DNA from: Rhizophagus clarus
Lineage: Eukaryota > Glomeromycota > Glomeromycetes > Glomerales > Glomeraceae
Direction: 5' to 3'
Assembly: GCA_015698045.1 (NCBI GenBank)
Contig: BLAL01000047.1
Coordinates: 682,001-746,000, forward strand
DNA: 64,000 nucleotides
This document shows, in pieces, positions 24,429-35,114 of this stretch. Made by a program: the position numbers and the translations under genes. Under the pieces are notes generated by a model. That model did no database searches. It had not been told where the DNA came from and saw only the letters and a program-made list of their open reading frames with translations. The first letter of the stretch is position 1, and each line of letters starts with the position of its first letter.

Positions 24429-25293
24429 TCATTAACTTTATTGTGTTAAACTAAAGGAATATTCTCAATTTCCTAATGGAAGTTCCTTTTCTACGCTTTT
24501 GAATCAATTATACGTATATTGACGTTGTTTGTTCTTTAAATGGGAAATAAATAAATTAAAAAAGGTCACACAAAAAAAATTATTTTAAACAATCATGCTT
24601 ATATTACAGTCATTGCAGTCATTACAGACAGTTTCAATAGACGACTTTTGTTCATCAAAGTCTTGGCGTATACCATCTAGTACCGATTCATACTCAAATT
24701 CATATTTTTTTCTATTGTTTCAAATTTTTCTTTTTTTTTGTCAATCAAAAACTGTTTATTTAATACCAATTGTTAACTTTTAAAGGTCATAAGACGAATG
24801 AGTCTGAAAAATTGTGACCACTGTTGCTCAGGTGATATATATAGAGTATTAGTGATATTGTAATAAACCACTTTACACATTTTTCTAATTTGTATGACGC
24901 AGGAAGTCAATATTTAACGAGAAAAATTAAGACATTTAAAAAATCTTTCAATAATTTAAAAAAAAAAAAAAATAAAAAATTTAGAAATATAATTCGTCAA
25001 TTAGATAAGCTCTATTGAATTACCAGTCAGATTATTAAAAGAAAAGTTTATGTATAAAAAAATTTAGAATTTCTATTATTGATCGGTAAATAAGTCGATT
25101 CATGCATATTTTGATTGGGTTAAGAAAGTGGCACTAGGAAAGTCAAGAAGGTAATTTTTGGCCTCGTTAAAATATCATATTTATATGTTTATATACATTA
25201 ACCGAAAAGGATTTTTGAGTATTCCTTCTAGCTAAATTAGAGGACATTATTTTCTTGGCATTTTTCTGAAACCCAGAAAGTTCACTAAATATG
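24429..25293. other. Non-coding region
   Basis: AT-rich with several homopolymers. No gene or structured repeat seen. Confidence 0.5.
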
Positions 25294-25527
25294 TTACACC
25301 GCAATAAATAATTGTATACAAACACAGAAACTATTTAACCCTGATATAGTTACAAATTTTCCTCTATTATGCCGGATGTAGTTCACGCATAATGCATCAT
25401 TATGCAATGTCCATTGTGTATCAAACGAAGAAATAATTCCGTTGGTAAATGGGAATCCAGGTGAAATTGATTCGCCTGTCAGCAAAAGTTCCCGTCGGTG
25501 AAACGTCAGGATATCGCAGTATTGCAC
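25294..25527 (-). CDS. Hypothetical 77-aa ORF, doubtful
   Basis: Open frame starting MQYCDILTFHRRELL and passing through GESISPGFPFTNG. Its composition is less AT-driven than its surroundings, which hints at a coding relic, but it has no recognised motif and lies only 230 bp downstream of the RA-PH gene stop on the same strand. It could equally be part of that gene's 3' region. Confidence 0.2.
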   Translation of the reverse strand: MQYCDILTFHRRELLLTGESISPGFPFTNGIISSFDTQWTLHNDALCVNYIRHNRGKFVTISGLNSFCVCIQLFIAV

Positions 25528-25759
25528 TACTGAATTTAGCTCGCCATTAACATTTTACATAACGTAATTACATATACTTTTATGATAAAATGATTTTATT
25601 TTATTTAAAAAGTTAATCTCTATAAGGTGATAAATTTTTTAATAATTATTAACATATGAATAATATATATCCAAATTTTTTTTTTTATAAATATACAAGA
25701 AAGTAAAATATATTATCAAATTACATAGTACCTATTCTCCTCTACCTTTCCAATATAAT

Positions 25760-28700
25760 TTATTCATTACTATCATACTCGCTATCAGTTTCACTTTCCT
25801 CATTGTTTTTGTTATTAAATCCTAAATTTCTTGATATATTATAATTACTCTCTCCTGGAACAAAACTTAATAAAGGTTTCACGTTTGTATTCCGTAATGC
25901 TATTGTATGTGCAGCATCAGGTTTTAAATCAATTTCAAGTAATGTTTTTCCATTTGGAGATAATACATTTTGAACAACCGCACTCCTCGATAATGGTGCA
26001 TCTATTTTTAATAATTTTCCCGAAGGATTTTTATATGTCTTTTGAGTATTACTCTTAGTTAATAATGATCCTTTATTAAATTTTACTCCGTTTTCAATTT
26101 GCACTAGACGACCTGTAGGTGAATTATTGGAATTATTATTATATTCAATTGTTGTATCATTGTTCCTATCCAATAAAGATCCTTGATTAAATTTTACGGA
26201 ATTATTCATATTAACAAAAGTTGAACTATTCGGATCTCTGACGATTCCGACACCTCCCATAGCTTTACGAAGTTTTTCTCTTTCTTTAGCTTGGTCAAAT
26301 AATGCATCGCTTGAAGCTAATAGAGATCCTTTTATAAAAGTTGCACCTTCTGGTTCAGCTTGTTTAGGTGATACATTTTTTTCGTTAAAATCTAATAGTG
26401 ACCCTTCTTTAAATGTTTGATCCCCATTTGCTTCTGTATTGTTTAATGAATCTTTTATTCCATTGGATGATTCTTTCTTTTTAAGTCCTGGATTCACAAC
26501 AAGCCCTAGAGAATTATTTTCTAATTTACTGTATAATGTCCTTGAATTACGAACATGTTTACGTAGATTTTCCCATTGGTTAGTAGATCTACGTCTTTCA
26601 GATACTTTATTATTAGTTTCATTTAACTCGCTAGTATTTTCACTTGTCGGAGATTTCTATTCAGTTAAATATAAAATTTAAAATTAAAAATTTTGATTTT
26701 TATCAAAGATATAAAATATAAAAAAATATATTCTGCAAACCTCTGAGTTAAGCTTATCATCACTTTTAATAGTCTTTTCAAACCTTTCCGGATATTCGGC
26801 ACGTGACAAGTTATTCTTTAAATGTGTAAAGAAGGAGATAAATATCAACATAATGAATTTTATGATAAATATTTAATCTTATTTATGAAAATTACCTTAG
26901 CAGCTCGAAGACTTAACACCCAGTCTTTCATTTTATCCAAATGATCTGCACACAAATAACGTATATAATCATCTGGATTTTCGAACATTGCGACTTTGTC
27001 TTGAGACTTCAATGCAAAAATAAACTTTGTTGGAGATTTTCTCACAGTTTTTGTAAAAGTATACACATCAAAACTTGCAAGTGAACAAAGGAAAGTTTCA
27101 TTATTTCCCTAGTTATATATAAAAGAGGCAACAACGTTGGTTTTTTTGCGAATAAGGTATTAATTCAAACGTTAATTCAATAATAAATTTTTACCTTTGC
27201 ATCCTTGCAGTGATATACAGCTCCGTCTCTGATTAAAAAATGTCTTTTCTGCCACTTATTTTTCTTCACCTCTAAATGTAGAGATCCAAACATAGGCGGT
27301 ACGGCATTTTTGAATCCCTAATTAATGAAATTGAATTAACAATCCTGGCACGAAAAAATGATTCAAATTACAATATTCACATACTTCTAATGTTAAACAA
27401 CTCCTGTTTATATATTTTTTTAAAACAAGTGCATTTTGTTTATCTGGTTCCCAATTTCCAATGACTGTGGCAATATATTCCCAATCCCTTATAGGACGTT
27501 CTAAATACAATTATTAAATTAGTAATAAAATCTTAATATCTTAAAAAGGAAAAATATTATATACCTAAGCCATATTCATTAATTACTTCGAATAAAGTCC
27601 AAGATTCCGAATCGGAAATTGTTTCATTACTACGGAAATAGTTTAAAATGTCTAATGCAGTCCTAGTTGATGTTATTGACAGTGTTCTATATTGACGGAC
27701 GTTTTCGATAAAGATCTGCGTTGTAAGCTAAAGATTTATACACACAAAATTATTTTAAATCGAGAATAACAAGGCATAAGGATGGTGTAGTAAGGCAGGA
27801 TATTACTCACTTTAATCTCAGTGATTTTCTGTTCTTCTTTTTCAACATATGCTTCCACCTACAATAAAAAAAATAAACTTAAGTTTAATTACGCAAATAC
27901 GATAGTTACATATATAAATAGGATTGTACCTTTTCTGGGCGATGACGAGTTCGAGATCTAGTTAGATCCCTATCATTTTCTCGAGTCTTAATATTAGATT
28001 TAGGCTCTTTTGGGTTTGATTTTGATTTAGTACTCCCACGTTCTTCTTCTTCCCGAACTCTTGATTTTGCTCTTCCGCGCTCCTCTTCCTCTCGAACTCT
28101 TGATTTGGCTCTTCCACGTTCTTCTTCTTCTCGAACTCTTGATTTAGCTCTTCCACGTTCTTCCTCCTCTCGAACTCTTGATTTGGCTCTTCCACGTTCT
28201 TCTTCCTCTCGAACTCTTGATTTGGCTCTTCCACGTTCTTCTTCTCCTCGAACTCTTGATTTAGCTCTTCCACGTTCTTCCTCCTCTCGAACTCTTGATT
28301 TTGCTCTTCCACGTTCTTCCTCCTCTCGAACTCTTGATTTTGCTCTTCCACGTTCTTCCTCCTCTCGAACTCTTGATTTGGCTCTTCCACGTTCTTCTTC
28401 TCGAACTCTTGATTTTGCTCTTCCACGTTCTTCCTCTCCTCGAACTCTTGATTTGGCTCTGCCACGTTCTTCTTCTCCTCGAGCTTTTGATCTTGCTCGA
28501 TCGTGATCATTATCCAATTCAGCGTTCTTGCTAGATTCTCTTTCTCCCCTCTCATAATTCATATTTTCTTTTTCAATTTTATTCTTGGATTTTATCTGTT
28601 CTTTATCTTCAGATCCTCTTACTCTTGATCTTACTCCTGTTCTAGCTTCATGATCCTGAGAGTGCATTTGACGTCCCCTTTCTCCGTTTTCTCCTCTGTG

Positions 28701-30210
28701 TTTATAACCAAGATCTTCCCTATCATCGGATTCTTTTTCGTGTGACTCCAAACGACCATGAATATGTTCAGGTTCTCTTAAACTACCGGAATTAATCGGA
28801 AAAATTTTATCATCGTTAGAATTTCGTTCTTGAGAATTTGATCCTTCAGTATGTTCTTTCGAAATTAAGGGTCTAGAAGTTTCCATATGATCATCTGATG
28901 TTCTTTCCTTGGATCCTGAACGTCGACGAGCTTGATCGATAGAGTTTCTTTTTCTCTGTGTCAGTACAGGTGAATTTATAGAATTTGTGCGGGTTCTAAC
29001 TGACGGTTTCTCTTCTTTTTGTTTATCCAAATTAATATTTTGAGCTGGTCTTAATGGACGGTTTTCATCATCAGTTTCATATAATGTAGATGAAGAAACT
29101 TCACCAACATGTTTTGATTCTTGAGCTTTTGGATTTGCACGAGGTATAACCGATCGTTTCTCTTCTCTTTGCTTACCCAAATTAATATCTTGAGCTTGTC
29201 TCAATGGAAGATTTTCATCATCTGTATAATGAGATTTTGTAGAGGTTTCAGTGACCGATGTAATACGTGATTTACTTAAGCCACGACCAGTTGTTGGAGT
29301 CCTTTTAATTTTCTTTTTAATAGTTGAACCATGAGATGATGTTGGGGACGAAGTAGGCGAACTACTTTCATTTGAAACAATGGGTTTTTTATCATCAACA
29401 GAAGAATTTTTAATATTGGATAAATCATTTAATGATAATTGATTTCGTAACATATTTGAACTTGCACTCATAAATGAGCTATAATCACTATCATTATCAC
29501 TTCCCGAAGTATCATCTGACGATGATTCGCTAACGTCACTATCACTATCACTACTTATAACTAGTATAGTCCCAGGAGAAAGCATTGGAGAAAGTATAGG
29601 CATTGCAACATCACCTATATTACTAGCATCTGATAAAGTTCTAATACGTTGATAGTTTGATAAGTTACCGGGTGATAACTGTGTAGAAGAAGAAATATTA
29701 TGTGGATACAAATAATTATTATTATGTGATTCTGATTTCATGTAACGAGTATCTACAGATATTGATTTTTGATGAAGTGACGTACTATCTAAATTACGCA
29801 TTTCATTATGCGAAGCAGATCTTTGATGGGAATTAGAAGAAATTGTAGGTGGTTTTGATGGTGAATTAGAATCGCTAGTTATAGAATTGAATGATCTTTC
29901 CTTTTTTAGGCTTCTCTCTATTTCAGATTTTAGACTATATGTATTTATCTCAGAAGGACTATCATTTTCAGGAATAACATCCAGTTTTATATTATTCGAG
30001 TGCAAAAGATCATCTGAATCCTCTCGAGCAAGATCCTTTTTTTTTAGAAAAAAAAAAAAAAAAAAAAAGTTTAGAACATTGTTGTAATTATTATTTTATT
30101 TTATTATAATCAAAATTTTTAAAAAAAGTTTCCAGTAAACAACTTACCGCGGTTAATTTTTCAACTTCTTGCTGTAAAAGATCAAACATTAATTCAAGTT
30201 GGTCATTCAT
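25760..30210 (-). CDS. RA-PH tandem domain adaptor protein, 9 exons
   Basis: Exons (minus strand): 30210-30148, 30035-27930, 27858-27811, 27727-27565, 27500-27385, 27317-27195, 27108-26896, 26815-26741, 26656-25760. All introns are GT-AG and the phases agree, giving 3804 nt or 1267 aa. Residues 22-720 are a low-complexity Ser/acidic and then Arg/Glu-rich region with a 13-aa tandem repeat. Residues about 739-832 form a Ras-association-like domain (QIFIENVRQYRTLSITS...), and 833-944 a PH domain (GSLHLEVKKNKWQKRHFLIR, ending in the conserved Trp of KDWVLSLRAAK). The RA then PH order is that of MRL/Grb7-type adaptors, which link Ras-family GTPases to phosphoinositides and the cytoskeleton. The C-terminus has four FxxGSLL motifs. 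Function is inferred from the domains. A short coiled coil may start the protein (LELMFDLLQQEVEKL). Confidence 0.88.
28035..28495 (-). repeat. 39-bp coding minisatellite in the RA-PH gene
   Basis: Eleven full units plus degenerate edges, each coding EEEERGRAKSRVR or a G-initial variant; one unit is a codon shorter. Every length change is a multiple of three, so the gene stays in frame. Because units lack stops in several frames, long open stretches appear on both strands here; those are shadows. Confidence 0.95.
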
Positions 30211-31745
30211 TTTTTTCTTTTATTATTTTTTATTTTAATGATTAATTTTTCAAATGTTTTACACTCAAAAAAAAAAAAAAATTATTTTTTTTTTTTTTCG
30301 AAAAAAAAAAGAAACCAAAAGTTTGGAGATTTTTAAACGATTGAAGAGAAAGCTTTACAAATATTTATGTTCAAAATTTTTAAATAATCATAAGTTTATG
30401 GCCTATTTTTCTATATATATTGATCAAGCTTTCTTTCTTTTTTTTTTTTTTAAAAAAAAAAATCACAAATAAACTAAATAATAATAATTAAAAATAAAAA
30501 AAAAAAAAAAAAAGAAAGAAAATTACAAAAATGTTTAATTTTTTTTTTTTTTTTTAGTTATAAATAATTGTTTTTCTTTTTATTCTTTTATTTGGTATAT
30601 TTTTTTCCTCTTTTTTACGCATTTATGCTTTGTATATATAAAGGTAAATAAATGTTTGAAGTAGTGAAAAAGTGAACAAAAGTTCACCTTTTTCCAAATT
30701 CAACATTATTATAATGATATATTATCGTGTCACCTGAGAGATCTGAAAAGTATAACAATGGGGTTACAAGCAACGAGGGGAATATTCTAAAAACAACAGT
30801 ACAAAGAAAATTTACTTTTTCGGGTAACGTTTTGTTTCACGTATTTATAAATTGATCAAATTTTCCCAATGATTTGCCAATTTAGCTTCAATCAAACTGA
30901 ACCAATTGTCGAATAGCACGGATAAAGTAAGAATTTATATATGCCATCCTTGGCGAAATTAAGATTTCTACACTGCGATATGACGCAATTATTTAGTTTA
31001 AAAAAGTTAATTATTTTTTTTTACTTTATCCAGCATTTTATAGTTAATGTGTGCGTGTGTGAGAAAAAATATTTTATCTCTTTATTTCTGATTTCTATTT
31101 CGAAATAAATTATTTTTTTTTTTTTTGTTTGTTTGTTATTATTCAAAGCCACCACGTGCTCTAATTCATCTCGAAATGATAATTTTTTTTTTTTTTAAAC
31201 ATCTTTTATTGTGTCCCAAATTTTTTTTTCTAAAAAAAAAAAGAATATGATCTTCAAATTGATTAATCTCATTTGTGTAACATTAAAAAAAAAGTTTTTC
31301 TTTTTAAAATCATCAAAAAAAATTTTCAAATCCCATAAGGAGATATCTGATTCGTATCAAAATTTAGTTAGCTTATGATATCGGGGTTTTTTTCGGACAT
31401 TTGATCATTTAATAGATATAAATTAAATTGGTAATTCCTTGCCGTTAATGAATAATATATCTACGGTTCGGATTTTTTTTTTATTGTTATTATTAATTTA
31501 ATAGTTACAATATTAATTTTTTTTTTTTTTACTATGTACAAATTAGGAGTTACTATTCAAAAAGAAAATCACATTGTGTAATTATTATTTAAATGTATTA
31601 GTACAATTGTTTTATGAGTATTCAGTCTCCTAAAATATCAATTTAATTATTAAAAAGAAAAATTAATCAAGATATTAATTATAATATATATATATATATA
31701 TATATATTTGTATATGTATGTTTGTAACATATAATACGTTTCATG
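30211..31745. promoter_or_regulatory. 5' region of RA-PH gene and 3' region of F-box gene
   Basis: No gene. Dense A and T runs (for example about 30280-30310, 30440-30470, 30540-30556, 31110-31125) fill the region upstream of the RA-PH start. A TA dinucleotide run is at about 31684-31707, just downstream of the F-box stop. No individual promoter motif can be assigned with confidence. Confidence 0.4.
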
Positions 31746-33467
31746 TTATAACCATACTGGCTCATGTACTTGTCCATTGAGTTTATATCTGAAATCAACA
31801 ATGGTTTCTTTTGCCTTTTCAAGAAATCCCTTACTGAATCTTTTATCAGTTCCTATATGTAAACGATGCAAGTGTTCCTTTAAATATCTAAATAAAACAT
31901 CCAAATGAGCGTCAGAAAAATCCGGTGAATACCGAAACACTAGACTTTTAAGGGGTGCTCTTGATTTAACAATGAAAATTTCTAATGATTTGGCGCAAAA
32001 ACGCCATTGAGCATCAATGAATAACTCTTTTAAATTCGATAATTCTTGATTCGCTATTCTTAAAAATAATTCATCCGCAACATCCGGATTTCCAGTTAAT
32101 TTCACTTTCTCTAAGAGAGGACATGATGCAAAAAGAAGCATCAGCTGCTGAAATTCTCTTCTGTCCACGTATATCTCAAGATGGACAAGATTCTGACAAT
32201 AATTTGCGACGGTCGTTATAACTTGAGGTATGAAATTATTTTTCTCGGGGTAATAATACCTCGTTAAAGTAAATGTTCTAAGTGTCTTGCCTGAATGTTG
32301 TACTACAAGTTCTGGAAGAATGGTTTGATCCCGGAAACAACAAACATTGAAAGATAACTTTGTTAAATGAGGGAAATATGATTGTTCTATCATGTTTGCC
32401 TCATTACATTGAAAATTGGCGTGAGAAAATATTATTTCCCTTAAATTTGTTAAATGTTTCACTTCCGAAAAAATACTCCAATCCTTTACTATCCCTTGAA
32501 AATAAAATATACGTAACGTTTTCGCTTGTGTTCGAAGTCCTTCCATGATTGATGGTAGAATACGAAATTTGCATTTAATAAATTTAATTTCCTGTAAACA
32601 ATTTTGTGCTTTTATTAACGTTGATAATCTTTTTGCATCTTTTCTACTTTCATCTCTTCCAAAATTTGACATATCAATCACAAGTTTCCTAAGATGATGT
32701 GTAATTTTCGATAAAGCATCTAGAAAATTACTTGTCCAATGAGTCGCTCCCCACGTAAATTCAACAAGTTGTGATAAACAATTTTGAGATCCGGTATAAG
32801 TAGGAATTAATAAAATTTCGTTAGGGATTTCTTTTACAGTGATCCAGAAAGAAATACTTGGTAAACTAGTACATCTTTGATTATCTTCTGACCATTTTGT
32901 ATTCACCATATCTATTGATAAATGACTTAAGTTCGAACAATATAACACTAAAAGTCTACATAGATCACAAGCCATTTTTTGAAATAGTGATTCCGCCCAA
33001 GTAATTGTTGAAGTTGACCAAGTAATTTCTGAAAAGAAGGGCTTAGAACTACATTGAAAATCTATTATAAATCGTTGAGATCGAAGATATTCAACGCCAT
33101 CATACAAAGCCCAAACTAAATCATGTATATCAAGGTGTCGAATGAAATCAGTATAAGTAAAAGTTGTCATAGGTGCCGTTGTCCATATAATTAAGTCTTG
33201 AATGTTTACTGAACTTGTTGTATGTTTGTGTGCAAGAATGGTAGTAAGAGTTGCAAGGAATTTTTTTACTTTCATTCGACGTTTTTGTTCCGAGCACTGG
33301 CAAAATTTAGAGCATGTGTATAGGAAACGAAAAGGTTTTCTCCATAAAAATTGGACAGCAACTTCACACCAAAGTCTATTAACCAGTAGAGCTCCGTGTA
33401 AAGATTTCTTATCATGTTCAAGATTAGTGAATATTTCCCAAAGACAATCCCGGTTAAGATTTGTCAT
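31746..33467 (-). CDS. F-box/LRR-type protein, 573 aa
   Basis: A single-exon gene. Residues 3-43 (LNRDCLWEIFTNLEHDKKSLHGALLVNRLWCEVAVQFLW, shown here only by its ends LNRDCLWEIF and VAVQFLW) form an F-box, which binds SKP1 in SCF ubiquitin ligases. The remainder consists of degenerate leucine-rich repeats (for example LTNLREIIFSHANF, LRKLVIDMSNF, LSNLKELFIDAQW), the expected substrate-binding part. Length and layout match the greatly expanded F-box family of Rhizophagus. The substrate is unknown. It is divergent from the TRAX gene. Confidence 0.9.
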   Translation of the reverse strand: MTNLNRDCLWEIFTNLEHDKKSLHGALLVNRLWCEVAVQFLWRKPFRFLYTCSKFCQCSEQKRRMKVKKFLATLTTILAHKHTTSSVNIQDLIIWTTAPMTTFTYTDFIRHLDIHDLVWALYDGVEYLRSQRFIIDFQCSSKPFFSEITWSTSTITWAESLFQKMACDLCRLLVLYCSNLSHLSIDMVNTKWSEDNQRCTSLPSISFWITVKEIPNEILLIPTYTGSQNCLSQLVEFTWGATHWTSNFLDALSKITHHLRKLVIDMSNFGRDESRKDAKRLSTLIKAQNCLQEIKFIKCKFRILPSIMEGLRTQAKTLRIFYFQGIVKDWSIFSEVKHLTNLREIIFSHANFQCNEANMIEQSYFPHLTKLSFNVCCFRDQTILPELVVQHSGKTLRTFTLTRYYYPEKNNFIPQVITTVANYCQNLVHLEIYVDRREFQQLMLLFASCPLLEKVKLTGNPDVADELFLRIANQELSNLKELFIDAQWRFCAKSLEIFIVKSRAPLKSLVFRYSPDFSDAHLDVLFRYLKEHLHRLHIGTDKRFSKGFLEKAKETIVDFRYKLNGQVHEPVWL

Positions 33468-33670
33468 GGTTTATTAAAATAACATTGGATTAAATCAAAT
33501 CCAGGTCTGTTAGAAAAACTAACTCCCATCATCTCGTGATAAATTTCAACTAAACTTTATTGGCTAAGTTAATATTCATCATCTCGTGACAAGCTTCCAA
33601 TCAATATTGCATAATGCGTTTCTTAATTTGACTCCCGAGACGATCATCATTTTCTAAAACTAAAATAGTT
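33468..33670. promoter_or_regulatory. Shared divergent promoter, F-box and TRAX genes
   Basis: 203 bp between two divergent start codons. It contains the 13-mer CATCATCTCGTGA twice, at 33527-33539 and 33577-33589, exactly 50 bp apart in the same orientation, and CCAAT-type words (ATTGGCT near 33560, CCAATCAAT near 33598). The duplicated word is the best candidate for a control site of one or both genes. Confidence 0.5.
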
Positions 33671-35114
33671 ATGGAAACCGAAATTCAAAGCACTCCTTTG
33701 GGTCAAAATGTTGGTATTAAAACTCTTTTTACTAGTTTACGAGAAACATTAGATCACCATGTAAGTAAAAAAAACAAAAGAATTTCTTAATTTATTTGTT
33801 TGTTATTATAGGTATTTTATTAATTATTTTATTTAATTCGGGAAAATTTTAAAAGTATGATAGAAAAGAAAGAATTGTCAAACAATCAAGGTTTTATTAC
33901 GTTTAAATCATTGCAATAACTTAAATTTATTGTAATCACTTTTTACATTGTTTCGATTTCTCTTCAAATATTATTATTAAAAAAAAAGAGATATTACGGG
34001 TTTGAGCAAAAAATTAATATTTCTTGCTCATAGGTACGTTAATTCAAATTCATTTATATTTAATTTTTTATTTTTTTTTTTAAATCGTTGTTTCTAATTA
34101 TTCATTATAAAATATATTTAAGAGCAACCCAAAAATCATTAAAATCGATTTTAGAAGAAGCAGAAACGAAGAAAAAAGAAATACTTGAATTATTTCAAAA
34201 GGTATCTTGTGAATTAGAAGGAATGAATTACCACAAGTAAGTTTTTTTCGTTAACATGATTTGGCTTGTATCAAATTTCTAATTTTTTAAATGCAAAATA
34301 ATACGGTTAGATATCACAAAAATATTTCGCCTGCAATCCAAGAATTTATCGAAGCTATATCATTTCTAGAATATTTGGAACATAATCGTTTGATTCCTAA
34401 GGATAAAGTTGAATTAAATTTTAAAGACCAATCGGGTAATCAGGTAACATTAAGTTTTTCACAACATGTCGTTATAAGTTTTAAAAAATTAACTCCTCAT
34501 TAAAATTTAAATACGCTTCTATTAATTAGTATTTACAAGTGTCGGTTGAGGATTATGTTTTAGGTATATCAGATCTAACGGGCGAATTAATGCGTTATGC
34601 TATTAATTGTGTTGGTAAAGGAGATCATGATCGAGCTTTACAAGTTTGTCGATTTCTAAGGGGTTTAAAATCTGGTAAATAACTATTTTATTGATTTGTA
34701 ATTTTGCTTTCATAATTTAATACTAATTCATTGTTCAAAAAAGATTATGATCTCCTCAGAGTATCAGGATCTTCTTTGTTAGGAAGAAAATTGGAAGGAA
34801 TAAAAACAAATCTAGCAAAAGTTGAAGATGGTACGAACTTCAAATAATTTCTTTCTTTTTTTTGTATAGACTTGTATATTTACTTATTATGTTATTCTTT
34901 ACCGTTTTTATTAGCTTGTTACGCTCTTACGATTAGAGGTTCCGGTAATTATTTGCTTTATTATTTCGTAGTTTCAATATTTAAATATCGTATTTTGTGT
35001 TTAACATTATATTCTCTTGATCACCGATTTATAGAATATCCGAAAGAATTTTATCAGCATATCGTTAGTGAGCATGCAAGAAATTATGGCGACAACATGG
35101 ACGTTGATGAATGA
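33671..35114 (+). CDS. Translin-associated factor X (TRAX) homologue, 9 exons
   Basis: Exons 33671-33760, 33856-33890, 33989-34033, 34123-34236, 34311-34435, 34540-34674, 34744-34830, 34915-34944, 35035-35114 give 741 nt, 246 aa. Signatures: YDRKERIVKQSRDITG, IQEFIEAISFLEYL, the TRAX hallmark ISDLTGELMRYAINCVGKGD, and a C-terminal ACYALTIRGSEYPKEF. TRAX with translin forms C3PO, an RNA endonuclease that removes passenger strands and processes tRNA fragments in other eukaryotes; the acidic residues of the EAISF and DLTGELMR helices are the known catalytic positions and are present. Donor choice at 34436 (TCGG|GTAATC) was set by reading phase, and the donor after exon 2 is a weak GTTTTA. Exon 8 is only 30 nt. 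Translin itself is not in the window. Confidence 0.92.

Noticed and set aside
28105-28534. Long plus-strand open frames opposite the RA-PH gene, and a 197-codon minus-strand frame overlapping it
   Set aside because: They arise because the 39-bp unit, a multiple of three, happens to lack stops in several frames. The spliced frame joined to RA and PH domains is the real one.
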